Part shown: positions 17,323 through 26,142 of the stretch, piece by piece | How the letters are laid out: each line of letters opens with the position of its first letter | Numbering within the stretch: position 1 is the first letter of the stretch | Assembly: GCA_016294165.1 (NCBI GenBank) | Contig: JAEDCM010000010.1 | Span: 1-45,793, forward strand | Length of the DNA stretch: 45,793 nucleotides | Reading direction: 5' to 3' | DNA from: Anaeroplasmataceae bacterium | GTDB lineage: Bacteria; Bacillota_I; Bacilli_A; Acholeplasmatales; JAEDCM01 | Made by a program: the position numbers and the translations under genes | The notes under the pieces: generated by a model | Told to the model about the DNA's origin: nothing | Database searches by the model: none | Seen by the model: the letters and a program-made list of their open reading frames with translations, nothing else

Positions 17323-18339
17323 ATGAGTTCAACATATGGAAAAGCAGGAGTAAATCTTGAAGCTGGTTACGAAGTTGTAAGAAGAATAAAAAAACACGTT
17401 TCATCTACTGACCGTTTGGGAGTTATGGGAAATATTGGTAGTTTCGGTGGTATGTTCGATTTATCATTATTAAATATGAAGGAACCAGTATTAGTTAGTG
17501 GAACTGATGGAGTTGGAACTAAATTAGTTTTAGCTCAAATGATGGACAAGCACGATACAATTGGACAAGATGTTGTCGCAATGTGTGTTAATGATTGTCT
17601 TGCACAAGGAGCAGAGCCATTATTCTTTTTAGATTATGTTGCAGTTGGTAAAAATGAACCAGCAAAAATTGAACAAATTGTTAAAGGAGTAGCTGATGGT
17701 TGTATTTTAGCTGGATGCGCTCTTATTGGTGGAGAAACAGCTGAAATGCCAGGTATGTACGCAGAGGATGAGTATGATATTGCTGGATTCTCAGTTGGTG
17801 TTGTTGAAAAATCAAAATTAATCGACGGATCAAAAGTTAAGGTTGGAGATAAATTAGTTGGTATTGCATCTAGTGGAGTTCATTCAAATGGATTTTCATT
17901 AGTAAGAAAAATATTAAAGGATGCCAATATTAATTTAAATGATGATCTTGATGGTAGAACAGTAGGAGAAGCTTTATTAGCTCCAACAAAGATTTATATT
18001 AAGCCAGTGTTAAATGTTTTAAAGGATGTTGATGTACATGCTATTTGCCATATTACAGGTGGTGGATTTGATGAAAACATTCCTCGTGTTTTAAAAGATG
18101 GACAAGGAATTAAAATTAATCATGGATCTTGGCCTATTTTACCGGTTTTCAAATTCTTAGAGGAAAAAGGTAATGTTGATCATCGTGAAATGTTTAATGT
18201 ATATAATATGGGTATTGGAATGGTTATCGTTGTGGATGAAAAGGATGTTGATAAAACAATTGAAATCCTTAAAGCTAACAATGAGGACGCTTACCTAATT
18301 GGTGAGGTAACTGATAAACCTGGTGTGGTGATTTTATAA
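17323..18339 (+). CDS. purM: Phosphoribosylformylglycinamidine cyclo-ligase (AIR synthetase)
   Basis: PurM closes the imidazole ring, turning FGAM into AIR with ATP. The ATG at 17323 is used because it follows ATGGAGG by 6 bp and gives the standard MSSTYGKAGVNLEAGYEVV start; the frame is open 20 codons further upstream without a ribosome site. The 338-residue product has VLVSGTDGVGTKLVLA, the MCVNDCLAQGAEPLFFLDY motif, ALIGGETAEMPGMY, GIASSGVHSNGFSLVR and HITGGGFDENIPRVL. All family signatures are present. Its stop codon overlaps the purN start (TAATG). Confidence 0.97.
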   Translation: MSSTYGKAGVNLEAGYEVVRRIKKHVSSTDRLGVMGNIGSFGGMFDLSLLNMKEPVLVSGTDGVGTKLVLAQMMDKHDTIGQDVVAMCVNDCLAQGAEPLFFLDYVAVGKNEPAKIEQIVKGVADGCILAGCALIGGETAEMPGMYAEDEYDIAGFSVGVVEKSKLIDGSKVKVGDKLVGIASSGVHSNGFSLVRKILKDANINLNDDLDGRTVGEALLAPTKIYIKPVLNVLKDVDVHAICHITGGGFDENIPRVLKDGQGIKINHGSWPILPVFKFLEEKGNVDHREMFNVYNMGIGMVIVVDEKDVDKTIEILKANNEDAYLIGEVTDKPGVVIL

Positions 18340-18893
18340 TGAAAAATATCGCGATTTTTGCTAGTGGAAGTGGAACTAATTTTGAAGCATTAGTTAACAC
18401 TAAGCTAGAAAAAGGGAAGATAGTTTTACTTGTTTGCAATAAGCCAAATGCATATGTTATTACTCGTGCAAAGAATCACAACATTCCAACTCTTGTAGTA
18501 AGACTTAAGGATTTTAATACAAAGGAAGAATATGAAACAGTTATTTTAAATGAGTTAAAGAAGTATAACGTTGAATTGATTCTTTTTGCTGGATATATGA
18601 ATTATGCAGGGAATGTATTATTAGATAATTATCCAAATAAGATTATCAATATCCATCCGGCTTTGTTACCTTCATTTAAGGGAGCTCATGGCATTAGAGA
18701 TGCTTATATGTTTGGGGCGAAGGTAATGGGAGTTACTGTTCACTATGTAGATAGTGGAGTTGATACGGGAAAGATTATTGACCAAGAAGCATTCCATTTA
18801 GAAAATGAAACATTAGAAGAGGCAGAAGCGAAAATTCATGAAATTGAATATCGTCTTTATCCAAAAACGTTAAAAAAATTATTGGAGGAATAA
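18339..18893 (+). CDS. purN: Phosphoribosylglycinamide formyltransferase
   Basis: PurN transfers a formyl group from 10-formyl-THF to GAR, the third step of purine synthesis. The 184-residue protein begins with the phosphate-binding IAIFASGSGTNFEAL and carries the catalytic Asn104 and His106 in INIHPALLPSFKGAHG, then the folate-binding VTVHYVDSGVDTGKII with the catalytic Asp. It is coupled to purM by the TAATG overlap and lies two bases before purH. It is folate dependent, which fits the presence of fhs and folD in the same operon; no formate-dependent PurT is seen. Confidence 0.97.
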   Translation: MKNIAIFASGSGTNFEALVNTKLEKGKIVLLVCNKPNAYVITRAKNHNIPTLVVRLKDFNTKEEYETVILNELKKYNVELILFAGYMNYAGNVLLDNYPNKIINIHPALLPSFKGAHGIRDAYMFGAKVMGVTVHYVDSGVDTGKIIDQEAFHLENETLEEAEAKIHEIEYRLYPKTLKKLLEE

Positions 18894-18895
18894 AA

Positions 18896-20416
18896 ATGAA
18901 AAGAGCATTGATTAGTGTTAGCGATAAAACTGGTGTAGTAGAATTTGCTAAAGCATTAAGTGATCTTGATTATGAGATTATTTCTACTGGTGGTACTAAG
19001 AAAGCATTGGAAAATGCTGGTATCAAAACAATCGGAATTAGCGAAGTAACAGGATTTAATGAGATTTTAGGTGGTAGAGTTAAAACTCTTCATCCATTAG
19101 TTCATGGAGCATTATTAGCTGTTAGAGATAATAGCGAGCATGTTAAAGAGGTTATGGAAAACAAAATCGAATATATCGATATTGTTTGTGTAAATCTATA
19201 TCCATTTAGACAAACTGTTGCGAAAGGAGCACCTTTTGCGGAATGTATTGAGAACATTGATATCGGTGGTCCAAGTATGCTAAGAAGTGCATCTAAAAAT
19301 CATAAATTTGTTACAGTTGTTTGTGATTATAATGATTATGATCAAATTATTTCTGAAATCAAGGAAACTGGAAATACAAAATATGAAACAAGATTAAAAT
19401 TGGCTGCTAAAGCATTTAGTCATACTGGATGCTATGATGCTTTGATTTCAAGTTATATGAATAAACAAGCTGGAATTGAAACTCCAAAAGAGTTTGCTTT
19501 AGGATTTACTCTTAAGCAAGAATTAAGATATGGTGAAAATCCACATCAAAAGGCTTCATTCTATGAAGGAAGTGATTGCACATATTCAATGGCAACAGGA
19601 GTACAATTACATGGTAAGGAATTATCATACAATAATATTCAAGATGCTAATGCTACCTTAGATATCGTTAGAGAATTTGATGAGCCAGCCGTTGTTGCAG
19701 TTAAGCATATGAACCCATGTGGTGTTGCAGTTGGTAAAGATATTAATGAAGCATGGGATAAAGCATATGCTAGTGATTCAGTAAGCATCTTTGGAGGAAT
19801 TGTTGCCTTAAATAGACCTGTTAATTTAGAGGTTGCTAATAAATTATCTAAGGTATTCCTAGAAATCATTTTAGCTCCAAGCTTTGATGAGGATGCATTA
19901 GAGGTATTAAAGAAGAAAAAGAATATTCGTTTAATGACTATTGATATGTCAAAGAAGGTATATGAAGATAAATTTGTAAGTGTTAATGGTGGTATGCTAA
20001 TTCAAAATGCTGATGTTGACACATATGAAAAATTAGAGGTTGTTACTAAAGTAAAACCAACAGAAGAACAATTAAAGGATTTAATCTTTGCTTATAAAGT
20101 TTGTAAGCATGTTAAATCAAATGCTATCTTATTAGCTAAGGATAATATGACAGTTGGTGTTGGTGCGGGTCAAATGAACCGTGTTGGTGCCGCTAAGATT
20201 GCTCTTGATTGGGCAAAACAAAACAATCATCAAGACTTCGTTTTAGCCAGCGATGCATTCTTCCCATTTGATGATACTGTTAGATTAGCCGCAAACTATG
20301 GAGTAAAAGCCATTATTCAACCAGGTGGATCAGTTAGAGATGAAGATTCAATTAAAGCATGTGATGAATTAGGAATCGCTATGGTATTCACTGGTATTAG
20401 ACACTTCAAACACTAA
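18896..20416 (+). CDS. purH: Bifunctional AICAR formyltransferase/IMP cyclohydrolase
   Basis: PurH performs the last two steps to IMP: formylation of AICAR by 10-formyl-THF and ring closure. The N-terminal MGS-like cyclohydrolase domain (residues 1-190) starts RALISVSDKTGVVEFA and has STGGTKKALENAGI and GRVKTLHPLVHGALLA. The C-terminal transformylase has KHMNPCGVAVG with the catalytic Lys270-His271 pair, and ends in DAFFPFDDTVRLAA and IQPGGSVRDED. At 506 residues it has the normal length. GGAGGAATAAAA precedes the ATG, and its stop overlaps the purD start. Confidence 0.97.
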   Translation: MKRALISVSDKTGVVEFAKALSDLDYEIISTGGTKKALENAGIKTIGISEVTGFNEILGGRVKTLHPLVHGALLAVRDNSEHVKEVMENKIEYIDIVCVNLYPFRQTVAKGAPFAECIENIDIGGPSMLRSASKNHKFVTVVCDYNDYDQIISEIKETGNTKYETRLKLAAKAFSHTGCYDALISSYMNKQAGIETPKEFALGFTLKQELRYGENPHQKASFYEGSDCTYSMATGVQLHGKELSYNNIQDANATLDIVREFDEPAVVAVKHMNPCGVAVGKDINEAWDKAYASDSVSIFGGIVALNRPVNLEVANKLSKVFLEIILAPSFDEDALEVLKKKKNIRLMTIDMSKKVYEDKFVSVNGGMLIQNADVDTYEKLEVVTKVKPTEEQLKDLIFAYKVCKHVKSNAILLAKDNMTVGVGAGQMNRVGAAKIALDWAKQNNHQDFVLASDAFFPFDDTVRLAANYGVKAIIQPGGSVRDEDSIKACDELGIAMVFTGIRHFKH

Positions 20417-21651
20417 TGAAGGTATTGGTGATTGGGCGTGGGGGAAGAGAACACGCAATAGTACATAAAGTGGCTTTAAGTAAGCATAATCCTACAATTT
20501 ATGCCGCTCCAGGTAATGCAGGAATGAATGCTAATTTAGTAAATATTAATGAAGAGGATAAGGAAGCTTTATTAAAATTTGCATTAGAAGAAAAAATTGA
20601 TTTGACAATCGTTGGTCCTGAGGCTAGTTTAGCAACCGGGATTGTTGATTTGTTTACTGAAAATGGATTACGTATCTTTGGCCCAAAGAAAAATGCCGCA
20701 ATTATTGAGGGTAGTAAGAAATTTGCCAAGGATTTGATGAAAAAATATAATATCCCAACAGCTAAATATGAATCATTTGACGATTTTGATTCTGCCAAAG
20801 CATATTTAGATAAAATTGGAGCACCAATTGTTATTAAGTATGATGGTCTTGCGGCTGGTAAGGGAGTTGTCGTTGCATTAAATTATGATGATGCATTAGC
20901 AGCTTTAAAGGATATGCTTTTAGATAATAAGTATGGTAAGGCTAATGTTGTTATGGAGGAATATCTAGAGGGGCCAGAATTTTCGTTAATGGCATTTGTT
21001 AATGGAAAGAATGTCTATCCTATGGTATTAGCTCAAGATCATAAGAGAGCATATGACAATGATTTAGGTCCTAATACAGGTGGTATGGGGGCATATAGTC
21101 CAGTTAGTTTGATTACTGATGAGGATTTAGATTTTGCAATTAAGGAAATTATGAATAAAACAGCTGAGGCTATGGTTTTAGAAAACAGAAGCTTCCTAGG
21201 TGTTTTATATGGTGGATTAATGAAAACCAAGAATGGTGTTAAGGTTATTGAGTTTAATGCTCGTTTTGGTGATCCAGAAACTGAGGTTGTCCTTCCAAGA
21301 TTAGAAAGTGATATCATTGATGTTATTAATGATTTAATTGATGAAAAGGAAGTTACCTTAAAGTGGAGTAAAGAGAAAACGTTAGGAGTTGTAATGGCTT
21401 CTATCGGTTATCCAAATGATTATAAAAAGGGATTTGAGATTAAGGGTGTAGATCCAAATGATACTATTTATCATATGGGTACAGCTATAAAGGATGGGAA
21501 GCTTGTTACTAATGGTGGTAGAGTATTACTGGTAGTAGGTAAAGGATCTACAATGAAGGAAGCTCAAGAGAATGCTTATCAAAAGGTAAGTAAAATCGAA
21601 TGCGAGAATTTATTCTATCGTAAGGATATTGGATATCAGGTTATTAAATAG
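20416..21651 (+). CDS. purD: Phosphoribosylamine-glycine ligase
   Basis: PurD joins glycine to phosphoribosylamine, the second step of purine synthesis, with an ATP-grasp fold. The 411-residue protein begins MKVLVIGRGGREHAIVHK, has the GPEASLATGIVD and FGPKKNAAIIEGSK segments, the ATP-grasp core VIKYDGLAAGKGVVVA and VMEEYLEGPEFSLMAF, then QDHKRAYDNDLGPNTGGMGAYSP and EFNARFGDPETEVVLPRL. The start codon is fused to the purH stop (TAATG). folD follows after 11 bp with an AGGGAGG site. purF, purC, purE, purK and purB are not in this window. Confidence 0.97.
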   Translation: MKVLVIGRGGREHAIVHKVALSKHNPTIYAAPGNAGMNANLVNINEEDKEALLKFALEEKIDLTIVGPEASLATGIVDLFTENGLRIFGPKKNAAIIEGSKKFAKDLMKKYNIPTAKYESFDDFDSAKAYLDKIGAPIVIKYDGLAAGKGVVVALNYDDALAALKDMLLDNKYGKANVVMEEYLEGPEFSLMAFVNGKNVYPMVLAQDHKRAYDNDLGPNTGGMGAYSPVSLITDEDLDFAIKEIMNKTAEAMVLENRSFLGVLYGGLMKTKNGVKVIEFNARFGDPETEVVLPRLESDIIDVINDLIDEKEVTLKWSKEKTLGVVMASIGYPNDYKKGFEIKGVDPNDTIYHMGTAIKDGKLVTNGGRVLLVVGKGSTMKEAQENAYQKVSKIECENLFYRKDIGYQVIK

Positions 21652-21662
21652 GGAGGTCTATT

Positions 21663-22520
21663 ATGCCAGCACAAGTTATTAGTGGAAAGATTCTTTCTAA
21701 GGAAATGCGTGAAAAAATGGCTAATGAGGTTTTAGAATATCAAAGTAAAGGATATCGTTTACCACATTTAGTTGTTATTTTAGTTGGAGATAATCCAGCA
21801 AGTAAGTCTTATGTTTCTGGTAAAGAGAAGGCTTGCATGGAAATTGGCATTAAAAGTACAATTATCAGACTAGAGGAAAGCACAACTGAGGAAGAGGTTT
21901 TAGCTTTAGTAAATAAAATAAATTTAGATGATGATATTGATGGACTACTAGTTCAATTACCATTACCTAAGCATATTAGTGAGGATAAAGTAATTAATAC
22001 TATTTCTATTGATAAGGATGTTGATGGATTTCATCCATTAAATGTTGCTAAGCTACATTTAGGTGAGGAGTGCTTAAAGCCTTGTACACCTAAGGGTATT
22101 ATTACAATGCTTAAGAGTGCAAATATCGAGATAAGTGGTAAGGAAGCAGTTGTTGTTGGACGCAGTAATATTGTTGGAAAGCCTGTAGCCCAATTACTAT
22201 TGGATAATAATGCAACGGTTACAATTTGTCATAGTAGAACTAAGGATCTAAAGGAGGTTTGCCGTCGTGCAGATATTTTAGTAGCAGCTATCGGTAAACC
22301 AAGATTTATTACTAGTGATATGATTAAAGAAGGTGCAGTTGTCATTGATGTTGGAGTAAATAGATTAGAAAATGGTAAATTATGTGGTGATGTATGTTAT
22401 GATGATATGTTAGATATCGCTTCTTATATTACCCCAGTACCTGGTGGTGTTGGACCTATGACTATCACAACACTTCTTGAGAACACTCTTGAAATATATA
22501 AAGCTAAGGTTATCAAATAA
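21663..22520 (+). CDS. folD: Methylene-THF dehydrogenase/methenyl-THF cyclohydrolase
   Basis: FolD interconverts 5,10-methylene-THF and 10-formyl-THF with NADP. The 285-residue protein has the catalytic YVSGKEKACMEIGI motif (Tyr and Lys of YxxxK), the LVQLPLPKHI substrate loop, DKDVDGFHPLNVAKL, TPKGIITML, the Rossmann turn VVGRSNIVGKPVAQLL and the C-terminal TPVPGGVGPMTITTLL. It is the last gene of the riboswitch-led operon before the guaB promoter. With glyA further along (which makes methylene-THF from serine) and fhs, it gives two routes to the formyl donor. Confidence 0.97.
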   Translation: MPAQVISGKILSKEMREKMANEVLEYQSKGYRLPHLVVILVGDNPASKSYVSGKEKACMEIGIKSTIIRLEESTTEEEVLALVNKINLDDDIDGLLVQLPLPKHISEDKVINTISIDKDVDGFHPLNVAKLHLGEECLKPCTPKGIITMLKSANIEISGKEAVVVGRSNIVGKPVAQLLLDNNATVTICHSRTKDLKEVCRRADILVAAIGKPRFITSDMIKEGAVVIDVGVNRLENGKLCGDVCYDDMLDIASYITPVPGGVGPMTITTLLENTLEIYKAKVIK

Positions 22521-22536
22521 GTTTTCTATAAAAAAC

Positions 22537-22565
22537 TTGACAGTTACTTTAGTTTGGAGTATTAT
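22537..22565 (+). promoter_or_regulatory. Sigma-A promoter for guaB
   Basis: A perfect TTGACA (22537-22542) is followed after 17 bp by TATTAT (22560-22565), overlapping a TATAAT three bases on. It allows guaB to be transcribed independently of the riboswitch. Confidence 0.8.
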
Positions 22566-22607
22566 AATAAAAATTAATATATTTTATAGATAATAGGAGG
22601 AAAGAAA

Positions 22608-24068
22608 ATGGCTACAATTAGAGAAGGTTTAACTTTTGATGATGTATTATTAGTGCCACAAAAGTCAGATGTAACACCAGATATGGTGTGTTTAAAGACA
22701 AAGCTTACACCAAATATTGAAATGAATATTCCTATCGTTAGTGCTGCAATGGATACAGTAACTGAGTATCAATTAGCAATCGCTCTTGCACGTCAAGGAG
22801 GAATTGGATTCATACATAAAAATATGAGCATTGAGGAGCAAGCTCGTCAAGTTGATCTTGTAAAAAGAAGTGAATCGGGAATGATTAGTAACCCTATCAC
22901 TTTAACATGTGATAAGACTTTAAGAGAGGTTGAATCAATTTTATCAGCGTATAAAATTAGTGGGCTTCCAGTTGTTGATGATAATGGTGTTTTAGTTGGT
23001 ATTATCACAAACCGTGATTTAAAGTATCTTGGAACTGATAATGATACACCAGTTAAGGATGTAATGACAAAGGATAATTTAGTAACTGCAAAGGTTGGAA
23101 CTTCATTAGAAGAAGCTAAAGCAATTCTATGGAAACATCGAATTGAAAAACTTCCTATTGTTGATGATAATGGCGTATTAAAGGGATTAATCACAAGTAA
23201 GGATATTGATAATGTTGTTAACTATCCTAATGCATGTAAGGATAAAAAGGGACGTTTAAGAGTAGGTGCGGCTGTTGGTGTAGCAGCAAATATGATGGAA
23301 CGTGTTGATGCCTTAGTTAATGCTGGAGTAGATGTTATCACTTTAGATTCAGCTCATGGACATAGTCAAAATATTATTAATGCTGTTGCTGATATTAGAA
23401 AGAAATATCCGGATTTAGATATAATCGCTGGAAATATTGTTACAGTAGAAGCTGCTAAGGCGTTAATTGATGCAGGAGCAAATACTGTTAAGGTTGGTAT
23501 TGGTCCAGGAAGTATTTGTACTACACGTGTTGTAGCTGGTGTTGGTGTTCCACAAATCACAGCTATTATGGATGTTAGTGAATACTGCAATAAGGTAAAT
23601 GCATGCTGTATCGCTGATGGTGGTATCAAGCTTTCAGGAGATATTGTAAAGGCAATTGCGGCTGGAGCTCAATGTGTAATGCTTGGTTCATTATTAGCTG
23701 GATGTAAGGAGTCACCAGGTGAAGAGGTTATTTATCAAGGAAGAAGATTTAAGACATATGTTGGTATGGGAAGCTTAGCTGCTATGAAGCGTGGTAGTGC
23801 GGATCGTTATTTCCAAGCTAAAACAACTACAGCTAAAAAGCTTGTGCCAGAGGGAATTGAAGGTCGTGTAGCTTATAAGGGTGAGCTTGCGGATACAATT
23901 TACCAATTATGCGGTGGTTTAAAATCAGGAATGGGATATTGTGGAGCTCCTACGATTGAGCATTTAAGAAAGAATGCTGAATTTATTAGAATCACAAATG
24001 CAGGTTTAAAAGAATCTCATCCTCATGACGTAGAAATTACAACTGAGGCACCAAACTATACAAAATAA
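22608..24068 (+). CDS. guaB: IMP dehydrogenase
   Basis: GuaB oxidises IMP to XMP with NAD, the committed step to GMP. The 486-residue protein has the barrel start LTFDDVLLVPQKSDV, two CBS domains inserted at about residues 95-205 (SGLPVVDDNGVLVGIITNRD and LPIVDDNGVLKGLITSKD), VKVGIGPGSICTTRVVAG with catalytic Cys304, IADGGIKLSGDIVKAIAAGA, and the flap YVGMGSLAAMKRGSADRYFQ. It follows folD but has its own promoter, AGGAGG site and terminator, so guanine synthesis is separately controlled. Confidence 0.97.
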   Translation: MATIREGLTFDDVLLVPQKSDVTPDMVCLKTKLTPNIEMNIPIVSAAMDTVTEYQLAIALARQGGIGFIHKNMSIEEQARQVDLVKRSESGMISNPITLTCDKTLREVESILSAYKISGLPVVDDNGVLVGIITNRDLKYLGTDNDTPVKDVMTKDNLVTAKVGTSLEEAKAILWKHRIEKLPIVDDNGVLKGLITSKDIDNVVNYPNACKDKKGRLRVGAAVGVAANMMERVDALVNAGVDVITLDSAHGHSQNIINAVADIRKKYPDLDIIAGNIVTVEAAKALIDAGANTVKVGIGPGSICTTRVVAGVGVPQITAIMDVSEYCNKVNACCIADGGIKLSGDIVKAIAAGAQCVMLGSLLAGCKESPGEEVIYQGRRFKTYVGMGSLAAMKRGSADRYFQAKTTTAKKLVPEGIEGRVAYKGELADTIYQLCGGLKSGMGYCGAPTIEHLRKNAEFIRITNAGLKESHPHDVEITTEAPNYTK

Positions 24069-24078
24069 GTTTAATTTA

Positions 24079-24107
24079 GAATCATCCTTTGGATGGTTCT
24101 TTCATTT
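24079..24107 (+). terminator. Intrinsic terminator after guaB
   Basis: GAATCATCC pairs with GGATGGTTC around TTT, followed by TTTCATTT. The AGGAGGG of the next gene begins immediately after. Confidence 0.7.
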
Positions 24108-24120
24108 AGGAGGGTAAAAA

Positions 24121-25299
24121 ATGATTAATGAGAAAATGTATGAGCTTGGTAGTAAGCGCTCAATCATTAGGGAAATCTTTGAATATGGAAATATGCGTAG
24201 AAGCATTGTTGGAGTGGACAATGTATATGATTTTAGTTTAGGTAATCCAAATGTTCCATCTCCAAAGGAATTAGATGCTTCTATTAGTAAGCTATGTATT
24301 AAAGAGGGAATACATGCTTATACATCGGCTCCTGGTGCGATTAGTGTAAGAGAAGCAATTGCGAAGAATTTAAATGAGAGATTTAAAACATCTTTCCATA
24401 AGGATAATTTATATTTAACAGTTGGGGCAGCGGCAGCTTTAACAGCTACTTTAAGGGGATTATGTAATCCTGGTGATGAAGTAATTACTTTTGCACCATA
24501 TTTCACAGAGTATAAGGTGTTTACAGAATCAGCTTTAGCTAAGCTTGTAGTTGTTAGTCCTGATTTCAAAAATTTTCAAATTAAATTTGATGAGTTTGAA
24601 AAATTAATTAACAAAAATACAAAGGCTGTAATAATCAATTCGCCAAATAATCCATCAGGTGTTGTTTATAAGGAAGAGACGATTATTAAATTAGCTAAAA
24701 TATTAAAAGAAAAATCCATAGAGTTTGGAAATCCAATATATTTAATTAGTGATGAACCATATCGTGAAATTGTGTATAATAATGTTCAGGTTCCATTTGT
24801 GACTAAATATTATAATAATGCAATTGTATGTTATAGCTATTCTAAATCTTTATCTTTACCAGGAGAGAGATTAGGATATGTTTTAGTTCCTGATCAAGTT
24901 GATGATAGTAAGATTGTGTATGCAGCTATTTGTGGAGCTGGTCGTGCTTTAGGATATGTTTGTGCACCATCATTATTTCAATTTGTCATTGAAGAGTGCG
25001 TAAATATTACAAGTGATATGAGCTATTATGAGGTTAATCGCAATATTATTTTAAATGGTTTAAGAGAATTAGGATTTGAATGTATAGAACCTGATGGAGC
25101 TTTTTATTTATTTGTTAAGTCACCAATTGCTGATGCAAATGAGTTTGCAAAAAAGGCTCAAGAATATGATATTTTAATTGTTCCTGGTGATGATTTTGGT
25201 TGCCCAGGATATGTTAGAATTGCATATTGTGTAAGAAAAAAAATAATTGAGAATTCTTTGCCTGCATTTAAAAAGTTAGCAGAGTTTTATAATTTATAA
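24121..25299 (+). CDS. Class I PLP-dependent aminotransferase (aspartate aminotransferase-like)
   Basis: This is a 392-residue fold-type I aminotransferase. It shows DFSLGNPNVPSP, the cofactor-anchoring TVGAAAALTATLRGL, INSPNNPSG, LISDEPYREIVY with the pyridine-binding Asp and Tyr, and the PLP lysine K242 in YSYSKSLSLPGERLGYV. The C-terminal DDFGCPGYVRIAYCV holds the Arg that binds the substrate carboxylate. It belongs to the aspartate/alanine-type branch and differs from the aminotransferase at 8568. AGGAGGG precedes the ATG, and it likely receives read-through from guaB. A nitrogen or aspartate supply role beside purine genes is plausible but unproven. Confidence 0.85.
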   Translation: MINEKMYELGSKRSIIREIFEYGNMRRSIVGVDNVYDFSLGNPNVPSPKELDASISKLCIKEGIHAYTSAPGAISVREAIAKNLNERFKTSFHKDNLYLTVGAAAALTATLRGLCNPGDEVITFAPYFTEYKVFTESALAKLVVVSPDFKNFQIKFDEFEKLINKNTKAVIINSPNNPSGVVYKEETIIKLAKILKEKSIEFGNPIYLISDEPYREIVYNNVQVPFVTKYYNNAIVCYSYSKSLSLPGERLGYVLVPDQVDDSKIVYAAICGAGRALGYVCAPSLFQFVIEECVNITSDMSYYEVNRNIILNGLRELGFECIEPDGAFYLFVKSPIADANEFAKKAQEYDILIVPGDDFGCPGYVRIAYCVRKKIIENSLPAFKKLAEFYNL

Positions 25300-25305
25300 T
25301 AATAG

Positions 25306-25336
25306 ATACCTTACAATTTTGTAAGGTATTTTTTTA
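25306..25336 (+). terminator. Strong intrinsic terminator
   Basis: ATACCTTACA and TGTAAGGTAT form a 10-bp perfect stem around ATTT, followed by T7. It closes the purine/aminotransferase block and marks the start of the gene-poor stretch. Confidence 0.9.
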
Positions 25337-25372
25337 TAATAATTAATACTTTTTATTAATGTAAATTATGGA

Positions 25373-25829
25373 TTTTTTGTATTTAATATTTAAACGATTT
25401 ATGTATTATATCATATTCTTGATAGTGATATTTTTATTAAAAAAATATCAATGGAAAACAGCATAAAAGGACATTATAAATATCTGAAAAAAGGCTTTAC
25501 GACAGTTTAAAATGAGCGAAAATATGGTTAAAAAATTGTTTATTAACAATATAATTTTTCTATTGTATAACTATAAGCGAAATAAGAACAAATCGGTTTT
25601 TACAAATTTAAAATCGATAAACAATTTAGCTTAGATGGATGGTGAATAAGAAGATATGCCGCATGAAAAAATATATGTATCATGTCCTGTATGTGGAAAA
25701 AATTATGTAAGATAAGCACTTGTAAAGGCATAGAAATTAAGTGCATTAAATGTAAAATTTTAGTGGGGATAGTTTGGCGCTATTATAGATATATAGACAC
25801 TTAAAGATAAACTATTAGATATGATATAA
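25373..25829 (+). repeat. Dispersed repeat, long copy (copy A)
   Basis: The left arm 25373-25449 matches 45606-45694 with several substitutions and small indels, and the right arm 25775-25829 is nearly identical to 45695-45748. The interior 325 bp here (25450-25774) are absent from the other copy. The left arm holds the inverted repeat TGATATTTTT/AAAAATATCA (25426-25450) and the right arm a promoter-like TTAAAG-18-TATAAT. The interior contains the broken zinc-ribbon frame. It may be a degraded mobile or regulatory unit; no transposase is visible. Confidence 0.7.
25656..25804 (+). pseudogene. Frameshifted small zinc-ribbon (Com-like) gene remnant
   Basis: From ATG 25656 the frame reads SCPVCGKNYVR and stops at 25715. 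In the next frame, from 25712, it continues STCKGIEIKCIKCKIL and stops at 25804. Joined, they give a CPxC plus CxxC four-cysteine ribbon of about 45 residues, similar in shape to Com-like zinc-ribbon peptides common in Bacillota and phages. A single-base indel near 25712 would restore one frame. The distal part runs into the right arm of the dispersed repeat. The family resemblance is inference from cysteine spacing. Confidence 0.5.
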
Positions 25830-25856
25830 TATCAATAGTAAAGGATAGTGTTAATT

Positions 25857-25964
25857 ATGAGTAAAGGCAATAGATTCGATAATGAGTTTAAGTTCACTAA
25901 AGAAGAAAAGGAAGAGTTAAAACAATTAAGAAAATTTAGAAAAGAAAACAAAAAGAATAAATAG
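25857..25964 (+). CDS. Small charged ORF, 35 residues, unknown
   Basis: ATG 25857 follows AAAGGAT, and TATAAT (25825-25830) with TTAAAG 18 bp further upstream lies 27 bp before it. The product (35 residues, mostly Lys, Glu, Phe, Arg) is predicted as one amphipathic charged helix with no known domain. A strong terminator follows at 25990. The complete promoter-RBS-ORF-terminator unit argues it is expressed, as a peptide or as a small RNA. I do not recognise it. Confidence 0.45.
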   Translation: MSKGNRFDNEFKFTKEEKEELKQLRKFRKENKKNK

Positions 25965-25989
25965 CAAATTACTTTCACAAGCAAAACTA

Positions 25990-26025
25990 GGTAAGTTTAC
26001 TCTATGGGTAGGCTTATCTTTTTTT
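25990..26025 (+). terminator. Intrinsic terminator after the 35-residue ORF
   Basis: GGTAAGTTTAC pairs with GTAGGCTTATC (three G-T pairs) and is followed by T7. Confidence 0.8.
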
Positions 26026-26142
26026 ATAAAATATGATTTAATTGAGAACATATCTATGCTAATTTATATATTTTTTAAGAAAATTATGATATAATTTTAG
26101 TACAATTAATCGAAAAAAGTAAAGAGTAGTGGTGAAGATAAT

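Noticed and set aside
25373..25829. An insertion sequence with transposase
   Set aside because: No transposase-like frame or terminal inverted repeats pairing the two arms were found; only a broken small zinc ribbon lies inside.
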